Assembly: GCA_903893785.1 (NCBI GenBank)
Contig: CAITNQ010000387.1
Span: forward strand, 1 to 48,234
Direction of reading: 5' to 3'
Length of the DNA: 48,234 bases
Origin: an uncultured Gemmatimonadota bacterium
GTDB taxonomy: Bacteria; Latescibacterota; UBA2968; UBA8231
Shown: positions 7,961 to 16,274 of the stretch, one piece after another
Layout: the number at the start of each line of letters is the position of its first letter
Numbering within the stretch: the first letter of the stretch is position 1
Translations under genes and position numbers: made by a program
The notes under the pieces: generated by a model
Databases searched by the model: none
The model's input: only the letters and a program-made list of their open reading frames with translations
What the model was told of the DNA's origin: nothing

Positions 7961-10900
7961 TCACGCGCGGATGATCCCCTTCTCGAGGATGACACCGCGG
8001 CCGCGGCGCGACTGCTCGAGCAGGATATCGTTGATGACCGGCATCATCTCCTGGCGGATGTAGCGCTCCATCGACTGGACGTTGGGGGTCTGGATCGTCT
8101 GGTGGAATACGAAGGTGACACCGCCGCCCGGAGCCGTGCCGCCGCCGGTCTGGCTGCGGCGCAGCCGCTGAGGCACGATGTAGACGTCCTCGGGGCCGGC
8201 TTCGCCGGCGAGGAACGTCGTCGGCCGGTGCACCGTACCGGCGAACCCCCGTGCGGCGACCACGTCGATGCCGTATTGCTGCCGGACGAAGTGCGCCGCC
8301 GACGGGATATCATTGCCGGACGCGTACGACTCCCAGTAGGCCGCCGCCGTGCCGGTGGTGTTGGCGACCCCCCGCGTCTTGAGCTCCGCGAGCACGGCGG
8401 CGATGTCGGTGCCGATCGTCCGAAGCGTGGTCTTGGAGACCCGCTTGGCCGTCAACTGGGCCGCCAGGGTGTCGGCGTATTGGGTGATCCTCGGGTCCGT
8501 GATGACCGGCTTACCCGCCACCGGGCGACCGTTGACCACGTGCACGCCTTCGCGGGTCACCCCCGTGTACGGTTCGCCATTGTCGTAGTAGACCCCGTCT
8601 TTCCATCCCGTGAACAGACCGGTGGGGGGCACGTCAGTGCCGTTGATGCTCCAGGAGATCCTCGCCGCGTCGAAGTTCAAGCCTGAGCGGCGGATGGCGC
8701 CCAGGTAGTCCTCGATGGTGTCTCCCTGGCGCACGACGACACTGCGGCCGCCGGCCGCGATGATGTCCATGAGTCGCTCGGCATCGTTGCGGTCGAGGCC
8801 CAGCGAGGTGCGCATCTGCGTCTTGAGGAAGTCCTGTACGGCACCGACGTTCAGGTCGACCCGGCGGCGGCCGGTGGCGCCTGACAACCCGCCGATGCGG
8901 GTCAGGTACCCAGACACACCGCCGAACGCCGACACGTCGGTCATCACCTCGGTCAGCGACTGCCGGTCCTCCTCGCGCGCGTCCCTGGCGCCGGAGAGCA
9001 CGTCCCATGCCGATCCCAGCAAACCGCCAATGCCGGAGCCGATCGCGGCCCCGGCTGCACCGCCGATGGCGGAGCCGAAGATGCTTCCCAGCGCGCCGGC
9101 GATCGACGCACGCTGGGCGGTGATCTCGTCGCCGAAGAGCCGCCCAATGCCAGCCCCCAACACGGCGCCTTTGAGCGCGGTCGACACGCCGGTGGTGATC
9201 GTCGCGATGGTCGACGACTGGGGTGCGAACTCAGACAGAAACCCCTGCGTCACCGAGAACCCGAGGACGATCTCCTCGGGCATATTGCCGCCGGTGAGGG
9301 TGTTCAGGGTCATCCCGGCCATGAACGTTGTCAGGCCGGACTGGAGCCCCTCGCCGATCTTCTTGCCGAGCGGATCGGCATCCTGCTTGAGCTGCTCGGC
9401 CAACCCGCTGGCCAGCGAGACGGTGATGATCATCTGATTGGAGATGCTGAGCCCCAGGCTCTGCAGCGTCACGCCGACGAAAGCCGCGCTCATACTGGCC
9501 TTCATACTGGCCGCCAGCTTCGTGCCCAGCTCGGTACCGGTCGTGTTGATCCCAATGGCCCGGGCGAACGCCGACGGCAGCTCGGTCAGTGACGGCCCCT
9601 GGCCGACTACCGCGGACTGGAAGTAGCGGGCCAGGTCCGTTGCCATGCCGCCGGTGAACACGCCGGCCAGGTCCTTACCGGCGTCGGTGAGTTTGCCGGT
9701 CAAGCCGTCAACGAGGCCGTCCTTGACCAGGTCGGCGAGCTGGTCGGTCGCCTCCCTGGCCAGAGCGTCGGAGATAGCGACGGTCATCTGCTGGGCGAAC
9801 ACCTGGCCCAGCTGGGTCACTGCCTCGGTGAGGCTGCCGCCCTCGAACAGCGTCTGGAAGGCCCCTGACAGCGACGTCTGGAACACCGAGCGTACCGGCA
9901 GCTGGAAGTCGGACTGCTGGTTGACCTGCAGCTCGGTGCGCAGGCCCTGGGCCAGGCGCAGGGCGGCTTCGCGACCGGCTTCATCGCTGACCGGCCCGAG
10001 GGCCGCCATCGCCTCGGCATAGCGCGTGACGATCGCCTGCTGCTCTGGACCCATGCGGCTGCCGACGATGCCGAAGGACCGACGGATCAGCTGCCCTCGC
10101 TCCACCGCCTCGGCGGCCGACATGGCGTGCAGCTGCCCGGGCGTGGCCACACCCACGGCGCGAGCGCGGTCTGCCTGTTGGCGCGCCAGCAACGCGACCA
10201 TCTCGCCCCCCAGCCGGCGCTCGAACGCCAGCTGGTACTCGCCGCGCTGTTGGGCCGCCTGCACCTCCGCCTCGTTAGCGTCGCGCCATACCTCGAGGCG
10301 TCGGCGCGCCAGGTGCTGATCTATGTCGAGCTGCGCCCGAGCCGTCCTCTCCGCCTCTTCCTTCTGCCGGGCCGCCTCCTCGGCCGCAAACTGGCTTCGT
10401 CGTGCGTTACGGTAGAGCTCCACCTCCTGCCGTTGGATCGCGCCCAGCTCCGCCTTGGCGACATCGTCGGCGCCCTTCTCAGTCAACGCCTTCAGATCGG
10501 ACTGGTGCCGCTCGCGCAGGGCCAGAGTGCCGGCTTCGACCTCCTTCTCTACCGCGGCGCGGCGTTCGCCGGCGGCCCGCAGTGCGGCGATCTCGCTCGA
10601 CATGCCCACTGCTGCCAACCGTTGGCGTTGCGCCTCGATCATCTGCGCCACCGCCGGCGGGACCGTGCGGCTGGCCACTGCTGCCGCCACCGTGGCCGGC
10701 GTCGGCTCGGACGTCGACGACTGCCCGAGCGGCGGTGCCGTGGCCAGGACGTCGCCAGCGGCGATCGCGCCCAGACCCGCCATCGCCGCGCGGTCCAGCG
10801 CCGCACGCGACCCGAGGGGTGACAGGGTCAGCGAGGTTGGCATCGACGCGGCCGGGGGCACGGCCGGCGGCGCCGTGGGCAGCAGCGTGTCGACGTTGGG

Positions 10901-11857
10901 CATGCCGACCGGGATGCGCACCTGCGGCGTCCGACCCAGCTCATGGATCTTGGCGATGATCTCGGCCAGACCGTTGGCCATCGACGTCAGCGACGGGATG
11001 ACGTCAGTGGCAATGCTCCGGCCCAGGCCGCCCAGCGCCACCGACAGGTTGGCGACCGCGTCCTGGTAACGGGCGGCATCGCGTGCGGCCGAGGACGAGA
11101 ACTCGCCGCCCAGGGCCCGGGCCCGCTCCTGCATCTCCTGGATACCCGCACTGCCTTCGCGCAGCAGCGGCAGCAGCTCCATGCCGGCCCGGCCGAAGAG
11201 CTGCTGCGCCAACGCCGCCCTCTCGGTGTCGCTGGCCACGCCCTTCAGTGCGTCGGAGGCCGCCAGGAACAGCTGGTACGTGGGCTTCAGGCGACCACCC
11301 ACATCGGTGACCTCAATGCCCAGTTGTTGCCAGACCTTGGCGTCGCCGGTCAGTTGGCCGCCGTTACGGCGGATCCCCTCGGCTGCATCCAGCGCGTTCT
11401 TGGCCAGCGCTTTGAACCCGGTCTGCAGCCCTTCCAGCGACGTGCCACTGATGTCGGCGGCATACTTGAGCGTCGACAGGTGCTCCACCGACACCCCGGT
11501 AGCCGACGACATCTCGTCCAACTCGTCGCCCAGCCTGGAGACGTCGTTGGCGATCTTGATCAGGCCCGCGCCGGCAGCGGCCATGCCCGCCAGACCCGCC
11601 GCAGCGGCCATACCCGCCGGCCCCATGGCCTCCATGACCGCACCGACGGGACCCAGGCGCGAGGCGTAGTCCTGCAGGGCGCCCTTCGCCTCCCGGCCGG
11701 CGGCATTCAGCGCCAGCAGGCTGCGCGAGGCGGGCAGGGTAGCGCGCTCGATCTGCTCGATGGCCCGCTTGCCCTCGTCGCCCAATTGGCGCAGAGCCCG
11801 CAGCACCGTGTCGTGGTTCTCGACGCTGAGGCGGATCGAGACATCCCGTTTGGCCAC
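7961..11857 (-). CDS. Tape measure protein
   Basis: At 1298 residues this is the longest gene in the window, lies right after the tail assembly chaperone and starts at GTG 11857. GAGGAG, which overlaps the end of the frameshift product, serves as its ribosome site. The N-terminal 60 residues are helical (LRALRQLGDEGKRAIEQIERA). A hydrophobic Ala/Gly-rich segment follows at about 75-105. The middle has long helices rich in Ala, Gln and Arg, then Gly-rich membrane-active segments (AGAAIGSGIGGLLGSA). The C-terminus carries the usual FLAGEAGPEDVYIVPQ motif. It sets tail length and passes into the host envelope at infection. Scaling from lambda (853 residues, about 135 nm) suggests a tail near 200 nm. 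Confidence 0.95.
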   Translation of the reverse strand: MAKRDVSIRLSVENHDTVLRALRQLGDEGKRAIEQIERATLPASRSLLALNAAGREAKGALQDYASRLGPVGAVMEAMGPAGMAAAAGLAGMAAAGAGLIKIANDVSRLGDELDEMSSATGVSVEHLSTLKYAADISGTSLEGLQTGFKALAKNALDAAEGIRRNGGQLTGDAKVWQQLGIEVTDVGGRLKPTYQLFLAASDALKGVASDTERAALAQQLFGRAGMELLPLLREGSAGIQEMQERARALGGEFSSSAARDAARYQDAVANLSVALGGLGRSIATDVIPSLTSMANGLAEIIAKIHELGRTPQVRIPVGMPNVDTLLPTAPPAVPPAASMPTSLTLSPLGSRAALDRAAMAGLGAIAAGDVLATAPPLGQSSTSEPTPATVAAAVASRTVPPAVAQMIEAQRQRLAAVGMSSEIAALRAAGERRAAVEKEVEAGTLALRERHQSDLKALTEKGADDVAKAELGAIQRQEVELYRNARRSQFAAEEAARQKEEAERTARAQLDIDQHLARRRLEVWRDANEAEVQAAQQRGEYQLAFERRLGGEMVALLARQQADRARAVGVATPGQLHAMSAAEAVERGQLIRRSFGIVGSRMGPEQQAIVTRYAEAMAALGPVSDEAGREAALRLAQGLRTELQVNQQSDFQLPVRSVFQTSLSGAFQTLFEGGSLTEAVTQLGQVFAQQMTVAISDALAREATDQLADLVKDGLVDGLTGKLTDAGKDLAGVFTGGMATDLARYFQSAVVGQGPSLTELPSAFARAIGINTTGTELGTKLAASMKASMSAAFVGVTLQSLGLSISNQMIITVSLASGLAEQLKQDADPLGKKIGEGLQSGLTTFMAGMTLNTLTGGNMPEEIVLGFSVTQGFLSEFAPQSSTIATITTGVSTALKGAVLGAGIGRLFGDEITAQRASIAGALGSIFGSAIGGAAGAAIGSGIGGLLGSAWDVLSGARDAREEDRQSLTEVMTDVSAFGGVSGYLTRIGGLSGATGRRRVDLNVGAVQDFLKTQMRTSLGLDRNDAERLMDIIAAGGRSVVVRQGDTIEDYLGAIRRSGLNFDAARISWSINGTDVPPTGLFTGWKDGVYYDNGEPYTGVTREGVHVVNGRPVAGKPVITDPRITQYADTLAAQLTAKRVSKTTLRTIGTDIAAVLAELKTRGVANTTGTAAAYWESYASGNDIPSAAHFVRQQYGIDVVAARGFAGTVHRPTTFLAGEAGPEDVYIVPQRLRRSQTGGGTAPGGGVTFVFHQTIQTPNVQSMERYIRQEMMPVINDILLEQSRRGRGVILEKGIIRA

Positions 11858-11860
11858 CGA

Positions 11861-12645
11861 CTACTCCTCGCTGTCAGCCGTCTGTTCGTCGAGTTTGCGG
11901 TACCCAGCGACCATGCCTGCCTCCGCGGCCGGGATCAGCAGGGCCATCCACCGGCGATCGTAGCCGACTGCGTCCGCGACGGTCAGCACCGCCGCCATGT
12001 CAATGCCGACGACGCCACCCATCCCGGCCGTGCGGACCTGCCCCTGACACTGCTGCAGCAGATCCCACGCCTGGAGCCCCTCTACCGTCTGCGGCTCGTG
12101 CTCGTCGTACGGGCATCGGTGCCCGTCGGCGCCGCGCTCGCCGCGGCTGCAGGGGCTGTCGCTGTCGCGGCAGCGCTCGCAGTAGGCGTGCCCGCCGCCG
12201 AAGTGCCACTCGGCGCGGGCGCGGAGCCGTTTTTTTCGGCGCCCAACTGTACGTACGGCGCCGTATACTGGCCGATGAACTGCTCAGCGACCTGATGCAC
12301 GCGCATCAGCGCGCCCGCGGTCTCGCGCGAGTAGGGCAGTGGGTTGCCGTCGGCATCGCCCACCCCTTCCCAGTCGAGGATCGCCATCTCGCCGTAGGCC
12401 TGGGCGATCATGTACTCCAGGTACCCCGACCAGGCGTCAGGGTCCCTCGTATCCGGCAAGTCGCCAACGGTGACGCCGGCTTCGATCAGGTCGGCGGCCT
12501 CGCGCTGGATCTCCTGGGCGCGGCGGATGGCGCGACTGCGTGCGGAGAAGTACAGGGCCGAGTCGAGGGGCCTGACTTTGAGCCGCACCCCTACCGAAGA
12601 CAGCTCGATCCAGTAGGGTTCGGTGGGCAGGTTCAGACGCAGCAT
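11861..12645 (-). CDS. Tail assembly chaperone, -1 frameshift product (GT-like)
   Basis: If ribosomes slip by -1 on A AAA AAC at 12235-12229, translation goes on to TAG at 11861, giving 261 residues. The reading frame after the slip is open for about 120 codons with clearly protein-like content: WHFGGGHAYCERC, then SPCSR and HRCPYDEHEP (a Cys-rich, zinc-ribbon-like patch), then a helical end (AWDLLQQCQGQVR, DRRWMALLIPAAEAG). The stop falls just before the tape measure start, and the last codons GAG GAG form that gene's ribosome site. This matches lambda G/GT, where the T extension binds tail tube protein and G binds the tape measure. The slip itself is inferred from sequence. Confidence 0.8.
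12082..12645 (-). CDS. Tail assembly chaperone, unshifted product (G-like)
   Basis: The unshifted frame gives 187 residues from ATG 12645, preceded by GGAGG. The first 135 residues form a compact helical protein (LDSALYFSARSRAIRRAQEIQREA, DAWSGYLEYMIAQAYGEMAILDWEG) suited to a chaperone coating the tape measure. After the slippery site the unshifted frame encodes only a low-complexity Ala/Pro/Thr tail, unlike the well-structured -1 frame. The gene sits between tail tube and tape measure genes, the universal place for this protein. Confidence 0.85.
   Translation of the reverse strand: MLRLNLPTEPYWIELSSVGVRLKVRPLDSALYFSARSRAIRRAQEIQREAADLIEAGVTVGDLPDTRDPDAWSGYLEYMIAQAYGEMAILDWEGVGDADGNPLPYSRETAGALMRVHQVAEQFIGQYTAPYVQLGAEKNGSAPAPSGTSAAGTPTASAAATATAPAAAASAAPTGTDARTTSTSRRR
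12229..12235 (-). promoter_or_regulatory. Programmed -1 ribosomal slippery heptamer A AAA AAC
   Basis: On the minus strand the codons read GCC GAA AAA AAC GGC, in frame with the chaperone start (Glu is codon 137), so the heptamer is phased for tandem slippage. A GC-rich stretch follows and could form a stimulatory structure. The run of seven A residues also allows transcriptional slippage as an alternative mechanism. Confidence 0.8.
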
Positions 12646-12657
12646 GCGATCCTCCGG

Positions 12658-13611
12658 TCAGGCGGCGTTGACATAGGTGGCCTTGGCATTCTTGAGGACG
12701 ACCTCGAGCATCTCGCCTTCGCCGCTGTCGAGCGCGCCCTGCCAGGCGTAGGTCGCCTCCACGCCGCCCGGGCCCGCGATGCTGCGCTTGGCGCGCGGCA
12801 GGAACGCCGACTGGACCGCCAGGGTCAGGGAGTTGTTGCTGTCGCGGGTCCAGACGTAGTCGATGTCAATGGCGCTCTGTGCTACCGCGTCGTCGTGCAG
12901 CGTCGTGGCCGCGAACCGGGCCACCAGGCTGCCGTTGACCTTGCACATGCCGAAGTCGATCGCTTCCACCAGGTCGTCGGCCCGCACCGTCTCGACCGAC
13001 TCAGCGCCGTTGGCATAGGTCAGATCGCCACTGACCAGGTTCGCCAGCGACGAGCCGTTGCGTTTGATGTTACCCTCGAACTTTTGGAACCGGGTGAGCG
13101 TCAGGCTGTCCGGGCTGGCGTCCACCGTCGACCCCGATTTGACCTCGTTCTGGGCCATGATCTGCAGCGTCACCTGCGGCTTGCCCGAGCGCCCGACCGC
13201 AAACTGCATCGACGCCACGACGCACCCTTTGCACAGGAAGTAGGCCCCGAGGTCCGGGTAGCCGATCTCGATCGTGGCCGATACCTGCGTCGTGCCGCCA
13301 CTGACGAAGGTGTGCGTGTAGCTGCTACTGCCGGTGGTCGTCGGCGCGCCCAGGGCCAGCTTCAGCCAGTACCCGAGGGCCTGCAGGTCCAACGGCACGA
13401 CGATCTGCCCGCCGACCTTGAGGACGTCGTAGGTCGGCGCCTGCGGGTCGCGGCCCAGGCCCAGCGTGTCATCGTCCTCGAGCGCCTGCTCACCGCCCAG
13501 GTCGGTGCTGATGATCGGCATCAGCCAATACGACCCACTCGCGGGAGCGATGCCGTAGGACGATTCGAGCGCCAGCAGGATCCTGGCGTTGGTGCCCAGA
13601 GCTCGTGCCAT
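12658..13611 (-). CDS. Tail tube protein, copy 2
   Basis: The 317-residue product starts at ATG 13611, six bases after GAGGAG. It is a paralogue of the product of the gene just upstream at 13651: both open with an MARA start, share ISTDLGGEQ, then LEDDDTLGLGRDPQAPTYD, then the same order of beta strands and the end motif GPGGVE-YAWQGA. This is the tail tube family of siphoviruses (gpV-like inner-tube fold). It differs by a shorter insertion in the first third and two Cys residues (FLCKGC). It lies before the assembly chaperone, as tail tube genes do. Confidence 0.85.
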   Translation of the reverse strand: MARALGTNARILLALESSYGIAPASGSYWLMPIISTDLGGEQALEDDDTLGLGRDPQAPTYDVLKVGGQIVVPLDLQALGYWLKLALGAPTTTGSSSYTHTFVSGGTTQVSATIEIGYPDLGAYFLCKGCVVASMQFAVGRSGKPQVTLQIMAQNEVKSGSTVDASPDSLTLTRFQKFEGNIKRNGSSLANLVSGDLTYANGAESVETVRADDLVEAIDFGMCKVNGSLVARFAATTLHDDAVAQSAIDIDYVWTRDSNNSLTLAVQSAFLPRAKRSIAGPGGVEATYAWQGALDSGEGEMLEVVLKNAKATYVNAA

Positions 13612-13650
13612 ATCTGCTCCTCAGTCGCGGTTGCGGCTGTCGGTGTGCGG

Positions 13651-14646
13651 TCAGTCGGCGGTGCCGTTGGCGTAGCTGTCGTGGTCGTTGACGAGCACCA
13701 CCTGCAGCATCTCGTCATTCGACCCGGTCGCGGTCTTGGCGCCCTGCCAGGCGTACGACGACTCGACCCCGCCTGGGCCGTTGAGGCCGCGCTTGACCTT
13801 CGGCAGATATGCCGCGCGGGCCGTCAGTGTCAGGGTGCTGTCGAACGGCGACCCGGTGCGGGTGTAGACGTAGGCCAGCGGCACACCCGTGCGTGCGGCG
13901 GCGTAGTCGATCAGCGTCGTCGCCGCCAGCCGCGACACCAGGCTGCCACTGAGCCGGGCGGTCGCCGCGTCAACGCCCTCCACCAGGGCGTCGGCACGCA
14001 CCGTGTCGACCGTGGCCAGGCTGTTGGCGTAGGTCATGTCCGCCTGCACCAGGTTCGCCAGGCTGGCCATGCCCGTGCCCGGGTTGTGCTGGACACTGCC
14101 CTCGAACTTGTGGAACCGGTTCTGCGTCACCGTGATCGGCGTGGCATCAACCGACGTCGTCGACTGCGTCTCGTTCTGGGCCAGCAGCTGGACGGTCATC
14201 TGCGGTTTCCCGGATCGACTGACGGAGAGTTGGATTGACTGCACCATGACTCCGGTGTAGAGGTAGTAGGCCGGCACCTCGGGGAACTGGATCTCGATGG
14301 TAGCCGACGGCAGCGATGCCGAGGTGACGCCGGAGACCCAGGTGTGCGTCCTCGGGTCAACCCCCCCCGACGGCGACGTGACCCCCAGGGCCAGCTGCAG
14401 CCAATAGCCGATGCATCGCAGGTCGAGCGGCACCACCACCTGGCCGCTCACCTTGAGCATGTCGTAGGTCGGTGCCTGCGGGTCGCGTCCCAAACCCAGC
14501 GTGTCATCGTCCTCCAACGGCTGCTCGCCGCCCAGATCAGTGCTGATGATCGGCAGCTGGACGAAGTTGCCCGCCACGGCGGCAACGCCGTAGGAGCCCT
14601 CGAGCGCATAGAGTAGCTTGGCGCGATACCCATGGGCGCGTGCCAT
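13651..14646 (-). CDS. Tail tube protein, copy 1
   Basis: This 331-residue protein begins at ATG 14646, with GGGGAG nearby. It is homologous over its whole length to the following gene (see 12658). The tail tube assignment rests on position between tail terminator and assembly chaperone and on the beta-rich, Asp/Gly-punctuated sequence. Compared with copy 2 it has longer loops (GGVDPRTHTWVSG) and lacks the FLCKGC pair. Either one copy forms the tube and the other a specialised ring or decoration, or the tube is hetero-oligomeric. Confidence 0.85.
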   Translation of the reverse strand: MARAHGYRAKLLYALEGSYGVAAVAGNFVQLPIISTDLGGEQPLEDDDTLGLGRDPQAPTYDMLKVSGQVVVPLDLRCIGYWLQLALGVTSPSGGVDPRTHTWVSGVTSASLPSATIEIQFPEVPAYYLYTGVMVQSIQLSVSRSGKPQMTVQLLAQNETQSTTSVDATPITVTQNRFHKFEGSVQHNPGTGMASLANLVQADMTYANSLATVDTVRADALVEGVDAATARLSGSLVSRLAATTLIDYAAARTGVPLAYVYTRTGSPFDSTLTLTARAAYLPKVKRGLNGPGGVESSYAWQGAKTATGSNDEMLQVVLVNDHDSYANGTAD

Positions 14647-14661
14647 CGGTGTCTCCCCGTC

Positions 14662-15111
14662 TCAGGTCAGTGGCGAGGTGGTGTCGTAGCTCAGGATCAC
14701 GGGCACCCGCGCCACCTTCAGGTTGGCGGCCCCCGGGAACCGCTCTGACTCGAGCACAGGCTCCCGCAATTCGGTGTAGTCCACAGCCATCCCCAGGGTC
14801 GGATCGGCGGCGATCAGGGCCGGGATCAGCCCCAGCACCTGGTCCAGCAAGGCATCCCGTGCGGCCGCGGTGGCGCCCTGGACCCAGACCTCGAGTTCGG
14901 CCTGGTGCTCGTAGCAGTACGTGGTCGGCGACAGCAGGATCGTCGGTTCGCCCGGGTCCCCGTCGCGCAGGATCACCAACCCGCCCCCCGGGACCTCCTC
15001 TGGCTCGTCGCTGTTCCGCTCCGCCACGGTGGGCGGTGTCGCCACAGCCGCCTGTGCCAGCCCCTCAAGGGTCTCCTGCAGCGCCTGCAGGGCGGTTTCG
15101 CGCACGCCCAT
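14662..15111 (-). CDS. Tail terminator protein
   Basis: At 149 residues from ATG 15111 this has the size and place of gpU-like tail terminators, directly upstream of the tube genes. The pattern is an N-terminal helix (RETALQALQETLEGLAQAA), a beta-hairpin, a second helix (ARDALLDQVLGLIPALIA), then strands ending in LKVARVPVILSYDT, which is the mixed alpha/beta order of this family. Its GAGGAG ribosome site overlaps the end of the preceding gene. It would cap the tail tube and join it to the head. Confidence 0.75.
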   Translation of the reverse strand: MGVRETALQALQETLEGLAQAAVATPPTVAERNSDEPEEVPGGGLVILRDGDPGEPTILLSPTTYCYEHQAELEVWVQGATAAARDALLDQVLGLIPALIAADPTLGMAVDYTELREPVLESERFPGAANLKVARVPVILSYDTTSPLT

Positions 15112-15114
15112 TGC

Positions 15115-15876
15115 CTACTCCTCTCCGCCGGTGTCGGCGCCGCCGGCCGCGGCGGTGTACGCCCGCACAATGGCGTTGGGCAGCTCGCGCTCGGCCCAGT
15201 CGTAGACCTCGTTCAGGTCAAGCCGCTTCTTCATCCGGACCATCGGTACGAGCCAGAACATCACCACCGTCGTCGTCCCCTTGAGGTACCCGCCGCTCTT
15301 CGACCGCCGCGCCCGCGTCAACTGACCGGCGCGGTTCGTGCGCACGTCGTCTACGACCAGCAGGTGTGGCGGCCGCGGGCGCCACACCGGACGCAGCGTG
15401 CCATATTGCAGTGCCCGCCGGCGGCTGCGACGCTGCTGGTCAGTCGTGCCGCCCGTGTCGACGTTGCCCGGCCAGTTGGCCGGTGACAGCCGCCGGCGGC
15501 GGTTGCCACCGCGGGTACCCAGACCGCCACCAGACCGGTAGCCGAATAGCGCCCGGCATTCAGGCGTCGGAATGGCCAGCCACTTCCGGCGACCACTCGG
15601 GAAGATTTCGGCCCCCTCGTCGAAAGCGCTGTGGATCAGCGGGGCCTTGCTGTAGACCAGCGCCGCGGCGTCAATCGTGCGGTTCTCGTACACGTTGCTG
15701 CGCCAGGCCTTCTCCAGGTTGGGCCCCAGGCCGGCCGAGGCTACCTGACCGCGCAGTCGATCGCGGACCCTGACGGACGTCTCCGTCACCCCCTGCAACA
15801 CGCCCGCTCCGGCCGCCCGGAGCTCCATCTTCATGTACTTCTCGAGGTCGCCGACGATCGCCGCGTGGATCCTCAT
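15115..15876 (-). CDS. DUF6441-type neck/minor tail protein
   Basis: ATG 15876 is chosen because it overlaps the stop of the upstream gene as ATGA, giving 253 residues (MRIHAAIVGDLEKYMKM). The central motif LEKAWRSNVYENRTIDAAALVYSKAPLIHSAFDEG and the KWLAIPTPE strand match a family annotated as DUF6441 in phage head-tail regions, with the Arg-rich loop (GGNRRRRLSP) after it. The C-terminus is helical (LNEVYDWAERELPNAIVRAY). It takes the place of lambda gpZ-like tail completion proteins. A frame extending to 15930 is open but not needed. Confidence 0.7.
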   Translation of the reverse strand: MRIHAAIVGDLEKYMKMELRAAGAGVLQGVTETSVRVRDRLRGQVASAGLGPNLEKAWRSNVYENRTIDAAALVYSKAPLIHSAFDEGAEIFPSGRRKWLAIPTPECRALFGYRSGGGLGTRGGNRRRRLSPANWPGNVDTGGTTDQQRRSRRRALQYGTLRPVWRPRPPHLLVVDDVRTNRAGQLTRARRSKSGGYLKGTTTVVMFWLVPMVRMKKRLDLNEVYDWAERELPNAIVRAYTAAAGGADTGGEE

Positions 15877-16187
15877 GCCGGCCTCGTTTCCAGCATCCAG
15901 ATCCGCCGCCGGCCGTCCTTGTAGGTGCACTGCTTGACCACCAGCGACCGTTGTCCGTAGAGCAACCCGTCGCCAGCCGCAGGCCCCGGCAACTCCGACG
16001 CCCGCACCTCGAACGAATCGGCATCGGCCGTCAGCCGGGTGCCGCTGAAATCGAGCACCTCGGCCGGCGCCAACGGGATCACCCGCACCGCCGTCGGCGT
16101 GCCGCCCGCGGGCGTGTAGATCGCCGCGTCGGCCAGCTGGCCGAACACCGTATCCTCGCTGAGTGCCAACAGGTCGCTGATGCCCAC
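15873..16187 (-). CDS. Head-tail adaptor protein
   Basis: The 104-residue product starts at GTG 16187, after GAGGGA. The sequence opens as a helix (ISDLLALSEDTVFGQLADAAIY), followed by short beta strands ending in RRRIWMLETRPA. Length, location right after the capsid gene and mixed helix/strand pattern fit gpFII-like head-tail joining proteins. The stop overlaps the next start. Confidence 0.65.
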   Translation of the reverse strand: MGISDLLALSEDTVFGQLADAAIYTPAGGTPTAVRVIPLAPAEVLDFSGTRLTADADSFEVRASELPGPAAGDGLLYGQRSLVVKQCTYKDGRRRIWMLETRPA

Positions 16188-16274
16188 GGGTCCCTCAGAT
16201 GCAGGTCAAGGTGCGGACGGGCGGACCGGGACGGGGGAGACCCCGGCCCACCCAAGTCACGAGCACAGCACCGA

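Noticed and set aside
7388..8686. Plus-strand open frame (432 codons) opposite tape measure and distal tail genes
   Set aside because: No start signals, Arg/Gly/Val-rich composition, and the minus strand holds well-supported genes.
12295..14238. Plus-strand open frame (647 codons) across the tail tube genes
   Set aside because: Antisense shadow. The minus strand encodes two mutually homologous tail tube proteins, and the plus product has low-complexity composition.
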